This document shows positions 1 to 7,850 of a stretch of DNA of 23,170 nucleotides, piece by piece. The DNA lies in the NCBI GenBank assembly GCA_003427395.1, contig BFEA01000109.1:580380-603549 (forward strand), in the 5' to 3' direction. This DNA is from Chara braunii. Taxonomy: Eukaryota > Streptophyta > Charophyceae > Charales > Characeae. The notes beneath the pieces are model-generated. The model worked only from the letters and a program-made list of their open reading frames with translations. It was not told the origin of the DNA and searched no databases. Within the stretch, counting starts at the first letter, position 1; each line of letters opens with the position of its first letter. The position numbers were made by a program, and so were the translations under genes.

Positions 1-16
1 TCCCTCCCTCCCTCCG
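1..16. repeat. (TCCC)n microsatellite at window edge
   Basis: Four TCCC/TCCG-type units open the window and grade into a T-rich stretch reaching about 115. The tract is cut by the window boundary, so its true length is unknown. Confidence 0.8.
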
Positions 17-186
17 TCCCGTGTGACTTCGTATTTTCCCTTTCGTTTTCTTTCTTTGTTACTTTTGTGTATTTAAATCTTTTTTTATTTCTTTGTTCTT
101 TTATTTTTTGGTGTCATGCCGAGTGAACCGGGGCCCGGCCATTCAGCAACGACTGGACCTTCCCTTGGCCGACCCCCTAAGGCTGC

Positions 187-241
187 GGCGCGTTAATGGG
201 GAAGGCCCACGGCCGACGTATGGCCCAAGTACTGGTGGTTT
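187..241 (-). repeat. Dispersed repeat R3, copy 1 (minus)
   Basis: On the minus strand this reads AAACCACCAGTACTTGG followed by a GC-rich stretch and CCCATTAACGCGCC. The same pair of motifs recurs at 1473-1513 in the same orientation. The first motif alone recurs at 1360-1385 and 22151-22174 on the plus strand. I do not recognise the family; only fragments are visible here. Confidence 0.55.
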
Positions 242-750
242 AATTCACAACAACAGGCTACCACTGACTTCCTGCCAAATCCACGATCCCTGACAGTCAC
301 ACACCTTGAACACTAATCCACATAGGTGTCCCCTGTACAGACTTAGGAGTAATGGTAGGTAGGTAGTGAAAGGTGGATTTGACACAAGAATGTAGCTTTT
401 TCAGAAAAAAAAACAACAAAAGAAAACACTGATTTCTAAGGAATCTCTGGAGTCATGCCATGTGTCCTTCTAAAAAAATCCTTTTAGAAAGAAGCGAAAA
501 CAGTTCGAGGATGTGTCCTTGAGCTCCGAGGACGACACAGGCATTTTGTTCAAATTCGCAGCGAACGTTCTAGCTAGGTTCACTGAGAATTCAAGGATGA
601 ACGCATCTCCGAATTTGTGTCGTGGTGGCACCCGATTGGCTGAAAGCCTGAAGCACAACTTTTTTGTTTCCCCTTTTTATTTTTTGCAAACGACAACCTT
701 GGGCCTCGTTCGAGACGTCTACAAATGACATTGTAAGGATTCTTACAAAA
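242..750. other. No gene recognised
   Basis: No credible coding frame is present. AAAAGGATT...GAAGGACACATGG, read on the minus strand at about 455-485, recurs imperfectly on the plus strand near 1768-1792. GTAAGGATTCTTA at 733-745 resembles GTAAGGATTCGTA at 1716-1728. Both point to old dispersed repeats shared with the block after 1700. Confidence 0.4.
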
Positions 751-766
751 TCATTGTTCCACCACA

Positions 767-768
<2 letters not shown>

Positions 769-804
<36 letters not shown>

Positions 805-936
805 AAAGCCCAGGGTGTTGTAGATGCCAAGGACTAGACCCGCAGTGATTGCTGGCAGCGGTTGTCCTGACAGGATAGGCCACCTAACCTACCCATCCCC
901 ACGTTAATACTCGCAGCGCACCCTGTCCCCATCATC
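769..936 (-). mobile_element. tRNA-like SINE candidate, poly(A)-ended
   Basis: A 34-nt T run (about 769-803) followed by roughly 130 bp looks like a short retroposed element in minus orientation. It is flanked by near-identical copies of a GTTCCACCACACC motif (751-768 and 932-950), as expected of a target-site duplication. On the minus strand, TAGGTTAGGTGG (880-891) resembles a pol III A box. GGGTCTAGTCC (831-841) matches 9 of 11 positions of the B box GGTTCGANTCC. The two are 38 bases apart, which fits tRNA-derived SINEs. The boxes are consensus matches judged by eye; the tRNA origin is inference. Confidence 0.5.
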
Positions 937-950
937 GTTCCACCACACCC

Positions 951-1073
951 TTTCTTTTTTTCTTTTTTTTTTTTTTGGGACAAATGCTCCAATCTATTCG
1001 TGGGGAGCAACACGTGCTGGGAACCGGGCCCAGCGTCCCATATACAAATGATTTGAAATACCCTGGCTTCTAC
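951..1073 (-). mobile_element. SINE-like family S1, variant short copy
   Basis: A T-rich run at 951-976 is followed by a minus-strand copy of the S1 head and core. The head GGGAACCGGGCCCAGCGTCC lies near 1019-1038 and a diverged core, CCAATCTATTCGTGGGGAGC, at about 989-1008. It lacks the 3' stem-loop seen in full copies and may be a deleted variant. GTTCCACCACACCC lies on both sides (937-950 and 1078-1091), so this insertion sits directly beside the previous one, at the same target motif. Confidence 0.6.
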
Positions 1074-1359
1074 TCTCGTTCCACCACACCCTCATGACAA
1101 AAAAAACAAACTCCGGAATGTTTCCACATTTTCGGCTTTTAGGGTCCACCCCTAAAAAATGAGAGCGCTCGTGGCAAAACAACGCAAATCTCTAGGGAGC
1201 CCCCAGAGGTGACTTGAATTATGAGGGTGGGACCCTATCGATTGCCGGACAGGCCGAGGTCCTGACACCTGGCCCCCCTCACCTTAGATATAAGGGCGGG
1301 TAAGTCCAGGGTGTTCCTTACAGCCTGTGGAACGATAAAAAAAAAGTTCAGGGTACATT

Positions 1360-1395
1360 AAACCACCAGTACTTGGCCCAGCTATAGGCTGTGGG
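1360..1395 (+). repeat. Dispersed repeat R3, copy 2 (plus)
   Basis: AAACCACCAGTACTTGGCCC followed by AGCTATAGGCTGTGGG. Copy 1 on the opposite strand continues as ...GGCCGTGGG, so the similarity extends beyond the shared 17-base core. Confidence 0.5.
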
Positions 1396-1472
1396 AAAAA
1401 AATGAGTAGAAACGTTTCTAGTCGGATGAATTTGGGTGCTCCTGTAGTAGCCCGTATGTTTCCTAAAATCGG

Positions 1473-1513
1473 GGCGCGTTAATGGGCACGACTCTAGGAA
1501 GTACTGGTGGTTT
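1473..1513 (-). repeat. Dispersed repeat R3, copy 3 (minus)
   Basis: GCGCGTTAATGGG followed by AAGTACTGGTGGTTT on the plus strand matches copy 1 at both ends. The middle is about 12 bp shorter. Its core is in inverted orientation to copy 2, about 115 bp away. Confidence 0.5.
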
Positions 1514-1547
1514 CATCACCCTGGCCCAGTTAGGCCGCTCTTACAAT

Positions 1548-1700
1548 CTCTGAGTACATTCTGTAAAAGGGATGCTGGACCCGTTTTCAAGCAGGTGATG
1601 CTCCCCACCAATAGATGGAGCCTCTCCCCGGGTGGTAGTTGTGTCTGCTTTTATCAGCACCGCTAGCACCGGTGGGGGTTTAAAAAAAAAAAAAAAAAAA
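1548..1700 (+). mobile_element. SINE-like family S1, copy a, with TSD
   Basis: This copy has the family parts in order: head GATGCTGGACCCGTTTTC at about 1571, core CCCCACCAATAGATGGAGCC at about 1603-1622, stem-loop segment GTGTCTG...CAGCACC (1641-1661) and a 20-nt A run (1681-1700). GGCCGCTCTTACAAT (1533-1547) and GGCCGCGCTTACAAT (1701-1715) flank it with one mismatch, a convincing target-site duplication. No protein is encoded; long frames across it are Lys runs read through the A tract. It presumably moved with LINE machinery. Confidence 0.75.
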
Positions 1701-1927
1701 GGCCGCGCTTACAATGTAAGGATTCGTAAGTGCTGTGGAACGAGGCCCTTTCCCGAGGGTTCGGCCTTGAAAAGATTCTTGAAGGACACATGGAAACACA
1801 AAGCAGAAAATCCTTGAAAATCACAAATTTGTTTTGAAGGACTCGTCCTCTCGTTTCAAGGGTCTGCAAGGAGTGTAGAATGAGACCCAAATTGTCCCAG
1901 TAAGTGCAAGACGTCCTGCTCTCAGGA

Positions 1928-1929
<2 letters not shown>
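1701..1929. other. No gene; old repeat fragments
   Basis: This spacer between two oppositely oriented S1 copies carries GTAAGGATTCGTA, GCTGTGGAACGAGG and GAAGGACACATGG. Each echoes sequence in the 450-760 block. No coding frame is convincing. Confidence 0.4.
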
Positions 1930-1960
<31 letters not shown>

Positions 1961-2080
1961 AGAGAACAACCTGATCGGGTGCTAGGTGTGCTGATAAGAG
2001 CAGACACATCTAGCACCGTCGGGGAGGCTCCATCTATTGGTGGGGAGCAGCACCTGCTGGAAACCGGGTCCAGCGTATCA
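1930..2080 (-). mobile_element. SINE-like family S1, copy b
   Basis: A 30-nt T run (1930-1959) begins a minus-strand copy. The stem-loop segment (1978-2017) is the best formed in the window: GGTGCTAG at one end pairs perfectly with CTAGCACC at the other, with TGTG/CACA inside. The core GGCTCCATCTATTGGTGGGG (about 2026-2045) and the head GAAACCGGGTCCAGCG (about 2060-2076) follow. A possible short duplication, AGGAC, flanks it, but it is too short to count. Confidence 0.75.
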
Positions 2081-2226
2081 CACTAGGACTTCACAGAATA
2101 TATTGGACTGCAATTATGCCCAGGCCTGGATGTATCTGACCGCAAATGCATCATGATGGCAGATGGTCAATGCAGTAGGTTGTCATCACCTTCACAAGAC
2201 TGAGCAATCCGCAACTACAATGTTCA

Positions 2227-2403
2227 GAGACGCTGGACCCGCTTTCCGGTAGGTGCCGCTGCCCACCAATAGATGTAGCCTTGGCAGGTGCCGCTCCCGA
2301 CCAATAGATGGAGCCTCCCCAAGAGTGTCCGTGGTGCCTGCTCTTATCAGCACCCCTAGTATTCACTCGGGTTGCAGTACAAACAAAAAAAAGGGAAAAA
2401 AAA
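2227..2403 (+). mobile_element. SINE-like family S1, copy c, internal duplication
   Basis: The head GACGCTGGACCCGCTTTCC (about 2230) is followed by two tandem copies of the core (2251-2285 and 2286-2315), then GGTGCCTG...CAGCACC (2333-2354) and an impure A tract (about 2381-2402). The 35-bp tandem duplication is unique to this copy. The interrupted A tract suggests it is older than copies a, b, d and e. Confidence 0.7.
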
Positions 2404-2679
2404 GCTAGGAAGATTTTCATGCCCAGCCGGGCACCCGGGCGTGTAAAATAATAATCATAATAATAATAAAATAAAAAAATTGCCTTTCTGCGCTCTCCCA
2501 GAGGACCCCAAATCCGGGTTCTTTTCATTTTTTGAGAGTTGGCTTTCAAGGGGGGAGAAGGGGGGTATAAATTTGCTTTAAAGGAGCTAAGGGGGTTTAA
2601 AAGGGGGTGCCTTAGTGTGATTTTGTTATTTTCTTTTTCTTATCTCCGATTTGGTGAGGATTTTATTTATTTATTTTTT

Positions 2680-2790
2680 AATAAAAGCCAGGAGCCGGCC
2701 CCAGGGGTCCCTTACAAAATTAGGTGGGGCCCTCAGTGCGCAAGGCATCACCGGCGAAGCACATCGAGGGCACCACTAGATTTCACCCCG
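2680..2790. repeat. Dispersed repeat R2, copy 1
   Basis: AATAAAAGCCAGGAGCCGG, GTCCCTTAC, TAGGTGGGGCCC and GGCATCACCGGC occur in this order. The same order with similar words is found at 13575-13650. Both copies follow T-rich DNA, and both contain a version of the S1 head motif, so R2 may be a relative of S1 in minus orientation. Confidence 0.5.
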
Positions 2791-2862
2791 CAGCCAACGC
2801 CACAACCAACTCCACAACCAACTCCACAACCAACTCCACAACCAACTCCACAGCCCCTACCA
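2791..2862. repeat. 12-bp minisatellite, six units
   Basis: Four exact CAACCAACTCCA units (2803-2850) sit between diverged end units CAGCCAACGCCA and CAGCCCCTACCA. One frame reads Pro-Thr-Pro-Gln repeats. The surrounding frame has no other protein-like character, so I treat it as a minisatellite and not as a proline-rich protein. Confidence 0.85.
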
Positions 2863-2999
2863 CTGAAAAATCCACAAAAATTATCAGCAAAATCTAAGTT
2901 CATCACCAAGAAACTCTAATCACAACAGTCATGACAACCCTAATACAGTGACCCAAATCCCACCGACCATGAAGAAACCGTGCGTAAAAAGAAACTACC

Positions 3000-3735
3000 A
3001 AAGAAATTGAATCAAAAACGTAGAAAGGAAACCATCGGTCAGCCAACTGAACGCGGAACCCGCGTTCATTGAACTTGGGTTACATAGACCTGATGGATGA
3101 AGAGATGAGGTATTTTGCTTTGGACGCCATATCTTTCTACAATGCATTGTTTTTTTTATCTCTGAATGGATGTAGACTGTAGGTTCTTTCTGAAGTTGAA
3201 ATATCGGTAGAGGTAGAACGTAGGTCCATGTGGGACTCTTCTTGGTTGGGACTTGGTCACGACCTACTTTGGACCCTTTTGGGTACCCAGGGGATCAGAC
3301 CCAAGCAAGAAGGCCCCCTTAGGCCCAAATTTGTTTGACGTTAGATCATTCTCTATCTGTCTAGGATGCAAAGTTGTATTCTTTGCTTAGAGCACTTGCT
3401 GCCGAGGGGATCTCGACTGAGATGTTTGGTATACTTTGACCGCACGGTCCGAGTCTGTGGCTTGACTCGCACCTTATACACCACTCAATTCTTCATTGCT
3501 GCATATCGTTACTCATTGTCTAAATTTGATGTACGTCCATGAAACTGATCAGATTGGACTCGAGAGGATCTCATATTGGGTCTTATCAGGCCGAGACACT
3601 GGATCAGATCTCTCATTTGAATTATTTTTTGTTGTTGTATGGTTGCTCTCTAGTCCATATGTAATGTCGCTCCAGCTAGGAGTTCTACCTTCTCTTCTTT
3701 CAACTTTACAGTTGTTTCTTTTTTGAGTTCATATT
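3000..3735. other. No gene; possible 5' leader of the chromovirus
   Basis: AT-rich sequence with no credible frame. Its position directly before the gag fragment suggests a 5' LTR or leader remnant. I could not match it by eye to the candidate 3' LTR at 8690-9300, so an LTR pair is not shown. Confidence 0.3.
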
Positions 3736-3837
3736 TTGATACTTGTAGAGACTGAGTCTCGTGGACAAAAGGAAGAGAGAGAGAGAAGGGAGAGAGATAA
3801 CACTCATCTTGAGGGACTTGTTGGGTCTTTTTCTGTA

Positions 3838-4083
3838 ATGCCTGAGAACCCCGATAGTTCTGACATGGTCACGGTAAAGGCCTTTGTAGTTTTAAAGGCC
3901 CACTTGGATGCGGCCAACGATGAGTACAAACCATTGTTCCAAGTCCTCTACGACAAAGCACTGACAAGAGAAGAGAAGGCAGAGGAGGAAAAGTGGAAAA
4001 CCGTTGTTGCGGACCACGAGGCTGTTTTTGAAACAGTCCCCTCCTTGGATGAGACCGAGGTTAAGAAAGACCTGGTCAAGTAG
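3838..4083 (+). pseudogene. Chromovirus gag, N-terminal fragment
   Basis: An ATG at 3838 opens an 81-codon frame starting MPENPDSSD and ending in a TAG. It is charged and likely helical, with a Lys/Glu-rich middle (EEKAEEEKWK). Its place just ahead of the gag core frame is the main reason to assign it to gag; there is no diagnostic motif. The frame is also open upstream from 3736 without a second ATG. After the stop comes a T-rich stretch before the next gag frame. It could instead be unrelated sequence in front of the element. Confidence 0.45.
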
Positions 4084-4205
4084 GTACGTGCTCTCATAGA
4101 CTGTCTTTAGCTAAGTGAAATACCTTGTCAAATATCCATTTTTTTTTGGCAAGTAAGTCAACTCCAGATGCAGATTGCGGAGATGGCCAAAGAGCATAAT
4201 ATCAA

Positions 4206-4640
4206 ATGCGGCAGTTTGCAAATCTGCATCAGGCCCAGACTCAGAATCCTCTTCCTCGACCTCCTACCTCCAATATTGCTAACCAGTTACTCTTTGCTCC
4301 TCTCCAAACTTCTAGCTCTTCGTCTCTAAGTGTGGTTCGATCGGGACCTGCAATAGGTGCAATTCGCGCTGCCGCTGCAACAAGTGACAGTGTGGGGATT
4401 TCTGCAACTACTGCAGCCTCGAGTTCAAACACAACATTTGTTGGTGCCGATTGTAGCAGTCCCTACGTGGACGAAAATGTGGTACGAATACCGTCTAAGT
4501 ACGGCGGCAAGGAAGATGTGGAGTCCTGGATCAGCTCCATTAGAGCCTACTTCGAGGTATTGACAACTCAGTTAATGAGTCAGTCCTTGATTATGGGGAC
4601 CAACGTCAAACCTGTCTACTCCTTGGTTCAAGGTTGCTGT
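4206..4640 (+). pseudogene. Chromovirus gag, capsid-region fragment
   Basis: The frame from the ATG at 4206 has a Ser/Ala/Thr-rich linker (residues 20-80), then the start of a retrotransposon gag domain at residues 92-119 (RIPSKYGGKEDVESWISS followed by IRAYFEVL). A trace of gag homology, MGTNVKPV, continues to about residue 136. The frame stays open to 4916, but the later residues are hydrophobic and AT-driven and do not look like gag. A likely 1-nt indel near 4203 separates this frame from MQIAEMAKEH just upstream (4168). Most of the capsid and the zinc knuckle are missing. Confidence 0.7.
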
Positions 4641-5068
4641 GTGCCAAATTTTGTGTCATTTGGCGAATTGAAATTTCCTCTACTAAGATTTCTGAAATTT
4701 AACAAGATTTTTGAAATTGAAATGTTAGCGAAATTTCATGAAAATGCACTTTTGCCATGCTGTTTTATGTGTTTTCTATTATATGTTTTGGATTTTCCTT
4801 TGCAGTTAGTTACTATGAAAGGAACTAGCTCTTTAGTCACCTTCTTGGATATGATCTGCAGGCATTCAAGAATCAGGTATATTCCGGAGAAAAAAAAAGG
4901 AGATCTAGGTTTCTAACAACAGATATATGACGTCCGATACTCGGGTGAAGAGGTTTTTTTCCTCTCCTCAACAACCTGCATAGTCAATCCTCTGGAATCC
5001 AGAATAATCAATGCTGGCAGGTTGCAAACAATTTCTCATTTATATTCTGTTTTCATTCTGCATATGGG
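4641..5068. other. AT-rich filler after gag; no gene
   Basis: Gag similarity is lost here. GGATTTTCCTTTGCAG at 4790-4805 resembles a 3' splice site and could end an intron-like insertion, but nothing confirms it. CAACCTGC (4971-4978) and GCAGGTTG (about 5018-5025) form a short inverted repeat. Confidence 0.3.
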
Positions 5069-5210
5069 GACGCTGGACCCATTTTCAAGCAGATGATGCT
5101 CCCCACCAATAGATGGAGCCTCTCCCCGGGTGTCAGTGGTGTCTGGTTCATCAGCACTGCTAACGCTGCAGGGGATGTGTGTTTGCAAAAAAAAAAAAAA
5201 AAAAAAAAAA
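5069..5210 (+). mobile_element. SINE-like family S1, copy d
   Basis: Head GGGACGCTGGACCC (about 5069), core CCCCACCAATAGATGGAGCC (5101-5120), the stem-loop segment AGTGGTGTCTG...CAGCACTGCT (5135-5160) and a 24-nt A run (5187-5210). It lies inside the chromovirus. Its A run ends exactly where the inverted protease block begins. A target-site duplication was not evident. Confidence 0.75.
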
Positions 5211-5945
5211 GGTCTCTCTAGTAGTAAAAGCAATCAAATTTGAAGTAGAATCATTTGGACTAGAAGTACGTAGAGAGTAGAAATATTACAAATAGGCACA
5301 TTAGGCAAAGTTGAATTTGTACTAGCTGCAAAAGTAGAAGGCACATGAATAGGACGAACAAAAGCAACATAAAATTTATGTTATATGTTGTACTTGTGCC
5401 ACTTCTTGCAGAACTGCATTGCATTGAGATATGTCACTTGGGATCCACTCATCTTGTTATTAATACTGCGCGTTTATTTCCTAAGGCATCATGCACCACA
5501 AAGAGATCAGTCTTCCACTCAGTCCATTTGCATTGGGATTGTCGTCAGCCTAACCCAAGGACTGCGTCGAAAGGGTACTTGTCAAGTACATAGAAATTGA
5601 GTACATGTGTGACTGTCTTATTTTTGTCAAAGGTAGTGATAACTTCTTTGTTGCCTACTTGGGTCTGGCAAGGGGCCTGCAACTCCACTTGCCTCATTCT
5701 CAAACCCACCTTGCGTATTTCATGTGGAGACATGAAGTTAGTAGTTGTGTTACAATCAACCAAAACATGGAGGTAGCGGTGTATAATAAGAAGCTTCAAG
5801 ACAGTTAATTTCGTTGTTTCTTGAACACACTGTTGTTTCATCTCATCCCAATGCTCAAGGTGGTAGTGGAATTAACTTTCTCGGACTCCTCCCAAGGATC
5901 AACATAGAGTACATGACATGCGTCAACCTTAGAATCAGTAGATGA
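5211..5945 (-). pseudogene. Chromovirus protease block, inverted
   Basis: The minus strand encodes an open frame at 5841-5545 (98 residues). Residues 27-37 read VLVDCNTTTNF, matching the active-site region of Gypsy proteases, which often read LVDCGAT.NF; residue Asp29 is the presumed catalytic aspartate. FDAVLGLG near the end matches the conserved hydrophobic strand before GMDWL-type motifs. Frames on either side (YVDPWEESE upstream, near 5920-5890, and a decayed linker down to 5211) extend the block. All other parts of the element are on the plus strand, so this block has been inverted or comes from a second, opposite copy. Confidence 0.7.
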
Positions 5946-6048
5946 CAGACTTCAAGAAAGGACTGTTGATTTGCATCTGGTCCTGTCTCCCTTATTGTCG
6001 AATGTGTTGATGCTAACTCTACGCCCGATTCAGGTTTCCCTATAGCTT

Positions 6049-6411
6049 ATAACAACTTTGGACTTTATGGTTGGGTTTCAGGCAATACAGGCAAAATCTC
6101 ATTTTGATCCAAGCCTTCGATTCACTTTCATTGAATCAGATCCGGAGGTCGAATAAACGTTTGGCTGCAGCATCCTCCGGCTTGGTTGGGATCTTGGCCC
6201 CCTTGGGGAGTGGTACATAGTTTTTCCCTGAGTTCCGATTTGCTCTCTTCATATAACAACTTTGGACTTTATGGTTGGGTTTCAGGCAATGCAAGTAAAC
6301 TCTCGTTTTGATCCTAGTCTTTTATTCATTTTCGCTGATCTGGAGGTCTAACCAAGGTTTGGTTGCAACATCCTTCGACTTGGTTAAGATCTTGGTTCCC
6401 TTGGGGAGTGG
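6049..6411 (+). repeat. Tandem duplication, period 204 bp
   Basis: Copy 1 (6049-6213) and copy 2 (6253-6411) both start ATAACAACTTTGGACTTTAT and end CTTGGGGAGTGG, with about 40 bp between them. They are clearly homologous with scattered substitutions and small indels. They lie between the inverted protease block and the reverse transcriptase remnant. I cannot assign a function; frames through them have many stops. Confidence 0.8.
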
Positions 6412-6459
6412 GTGATCATTTTTCTGATCCACCAACCCCGAAAATCCCAACAAACATCA

Positions 6460-6569
6460 AAAATTTACTCAACCGATTTTCGAAAGTTCTGGCCGAACCG
6501 GCAGGAGTCTCCACACGATCAGTCCAACATATGATCGAGTTAGTAGAAGGCGTTGTTCCTTACGCATGA
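6460..6569 (+). pseudogene. Chromovirus RT, N-terminal remnant
   Basis: FSKVLAEPAGVSTRSVQHMI followed by ELVEG matches the start of Gypsy reverse transcriptases (F.DVL.EP.G....PVQH.IEL.PG). A TGA ends the frame just after VVPYA. The palm, including the YxDD-type catalytic motif, is absent: within about 25 bases the sequence resumes at the lead-in to RNase H. The gap corresponds to most of the RT domain. Confidence 0.75.
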
Positions 6570-6574
6570 GATGA

Positions 6575-7128
6575 AGCATGTGATGTTGCCTTCAAACATT
6601 GAAAGAGGCAGTGGTGAGTCATCCTATGCTCCGCATTGTGGAACCCAAACTCACATTCGTTGTCACCACGAATGCGAGTCAACACGGGATTGACACGGTG
6701 CTGCAACAAGATAGTGGTGATGACTTGCGTCCACTCGCATTCTACAACAAACGCATGTGCAGCAAAAAGGTAGCTACCACCACCTACATGCGTGAACTTT
6801 ATGTTTTACGCATGACTTTAGACCACTGGAAATACTATCTTTTGGGATGCCACTTCCAAGTCTTATCAGATCATGAGACTTTGAAATGGATCAAGGAGCA
6901 AACTACCTTATCTCCTACGTTGACTCGATGGTTCCACGAGATTGGAATTTTTATTTTGAATTAAGATACATAAGGAACTGTTATAATCTAGTAGTTGATC
7001 CATTGTCTCACCACCCTGAGTATATGATTTGCATTGTGAACTCCTACGGCCTCCGAAAGAAACTGAAGGAGGAACTCGTGAAGCAAACTGACAACTGCCA
7101 AAGATTCCAACCCTTGTCCAATTTTTGA
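6575..7128 (+). pseudogene. Chromovirus RNase H domain
   Basis: In life this domain would remove the RNA strand during reverse transcription. ACDVAFKHLKEAV (from about 6580) is the usual lead-in. VTTNASQHGI (about 6659-6688) corresponds to the conserved TTDAS..GIG, with the catalytic Asp changed to Asn (codon AAT). ELYVL and SDHETLKW (about 6794 and 6866) keep the next acidic positions. The frame stops at 6962-6964, then another frame (from 6886) carries RYIRN...LVVDPLSHHPE, the standard end of the domain. It is inactive: the catalytic Asp is lost and there is at least one frameshift. Confidence 0.85.
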
Positions 7129-7177
7129 GCAATTACGAGTTGACCTCAGTCAGCCTGATTTTCACGAATATCAAGGT

Positions 7178-7402
7178 TTGGTTTTCCTACGCTACAGAAA
7201 GAATGATTGTTTGTATGTACTCAACAATTGGTCTCTCCACACACACTTCTTAGATTCAGGTTACGGTCGGAGTGGACACTTCGCCATGGCAAAAACCTGC
7301 AAAAAACTTTTGCAACAATTTGATTGGCCTAGAACGAAACGGTGCGGTGAAAAGTTTGTGGTTGACTGTCAAGTTTGCCAACGAATTAAATCATCAAGGT
7401 AA
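7178..7402 (+). pseudogene. Integrase zinc-binding domain
   Basis: GHFAMAKTCKKLLQQFDWP and DCQVCQRIKSSR match the H2C2 zinc-binding module of Gypsy integrases: one conserved His in SGHFAMAKT and the Cys pair in DCQVCQ are visible. The frame ends in a TAA at 7400-7402. A 23-bp tandem duplication starts at 7392 and shifts the frame relative to the core that follows. Confidence 0.8.
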
Positions 7403-7437
7403 AAGTCCATGTGGCATCAAGGTAAAAGTTCATGTGG
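7392..7437 (+). repeat. 23-bp tandem duplication in integrase
   Basis: CATCAAGGTAAAAGT, then C or T, then CATGTGG occurs at 7392-7414 and again at 7415-7437 with one difference. Because 23 is not a multiple of three, the second copy accounts for the frame change between the zinc-binding and core parts. Confidence 0.9.
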
Positions 7438-7850
7438 CTACTCAAATCTCTTCCCATTCCCAACGGTTCCGGAGAGTCTGTCTTTATTGACTTCATGGAC
7501 ATAGGAAAGACAAGTAAGAATGAATATTCGCAAGTGAATGTGATTGTTGATCAATTTTCCAAATTCTGAAATTTGATTCGATTGCCACCACACGGCCTAA
7601 CTGAACTCATGATCCGTGAGTTCCACCGGAAGTACATTTTGCAGTTCGGGACCCCTAAAAACCTTGTGACTCTTGTAAGTGATCAGGACCCGCGCTTCAT
7701 AAATACTGAGTGGAAGGACTTCACGTCCCAACTCCCTGGTCTCAAACTGAGTATGACATCTGGTCGACATCCCAAAGCCACCGGTTAGGCTGAGGAAATT
7801 AACCAGACTGTATTTCAACTTCTACTGACTTTAATTATCCCGGATTAGAG
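7438..7850 (+). pseudogene. Integrase catalytic core
   Basis: The core frame runs PIPNGSGESVFIDFMD (first catalytic Asp region), NVIVDQFSKF, a TGA at 7567-7569, then LPPHGLTELM, FGTPKNLVTLVSDQDPRF (second Asp) and TSGRHPKATG. A TAG at 7786-7788 replaces the usual Gln before AEE.NQT, which holds the third acidic residue. The D,D,E layout is thus visible but interrupted by two stops. In the family this domain joins the cDNA ends to host DNA. Confidence 0.85.

Noticed and set aside
591-2016. Several frames with long Lys or Phe runs
   Set aside because: They are read through poly(A)/poly(T) tails of short retroelements.
2791-2862. CRISPR-like spaced repeats
   Set aside because: The units are contiguous 12-mers without spacers; the genome is eukaryotic.
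2539-2919. A 126-codon frame with Pro-Thr-Pro-Gln repeats, resembling a cell-wall protein
   Set aside because: The repeats come from a 12-bp minisatellite; the frame has no ATG start, no signal peptide and no other protein-like part.
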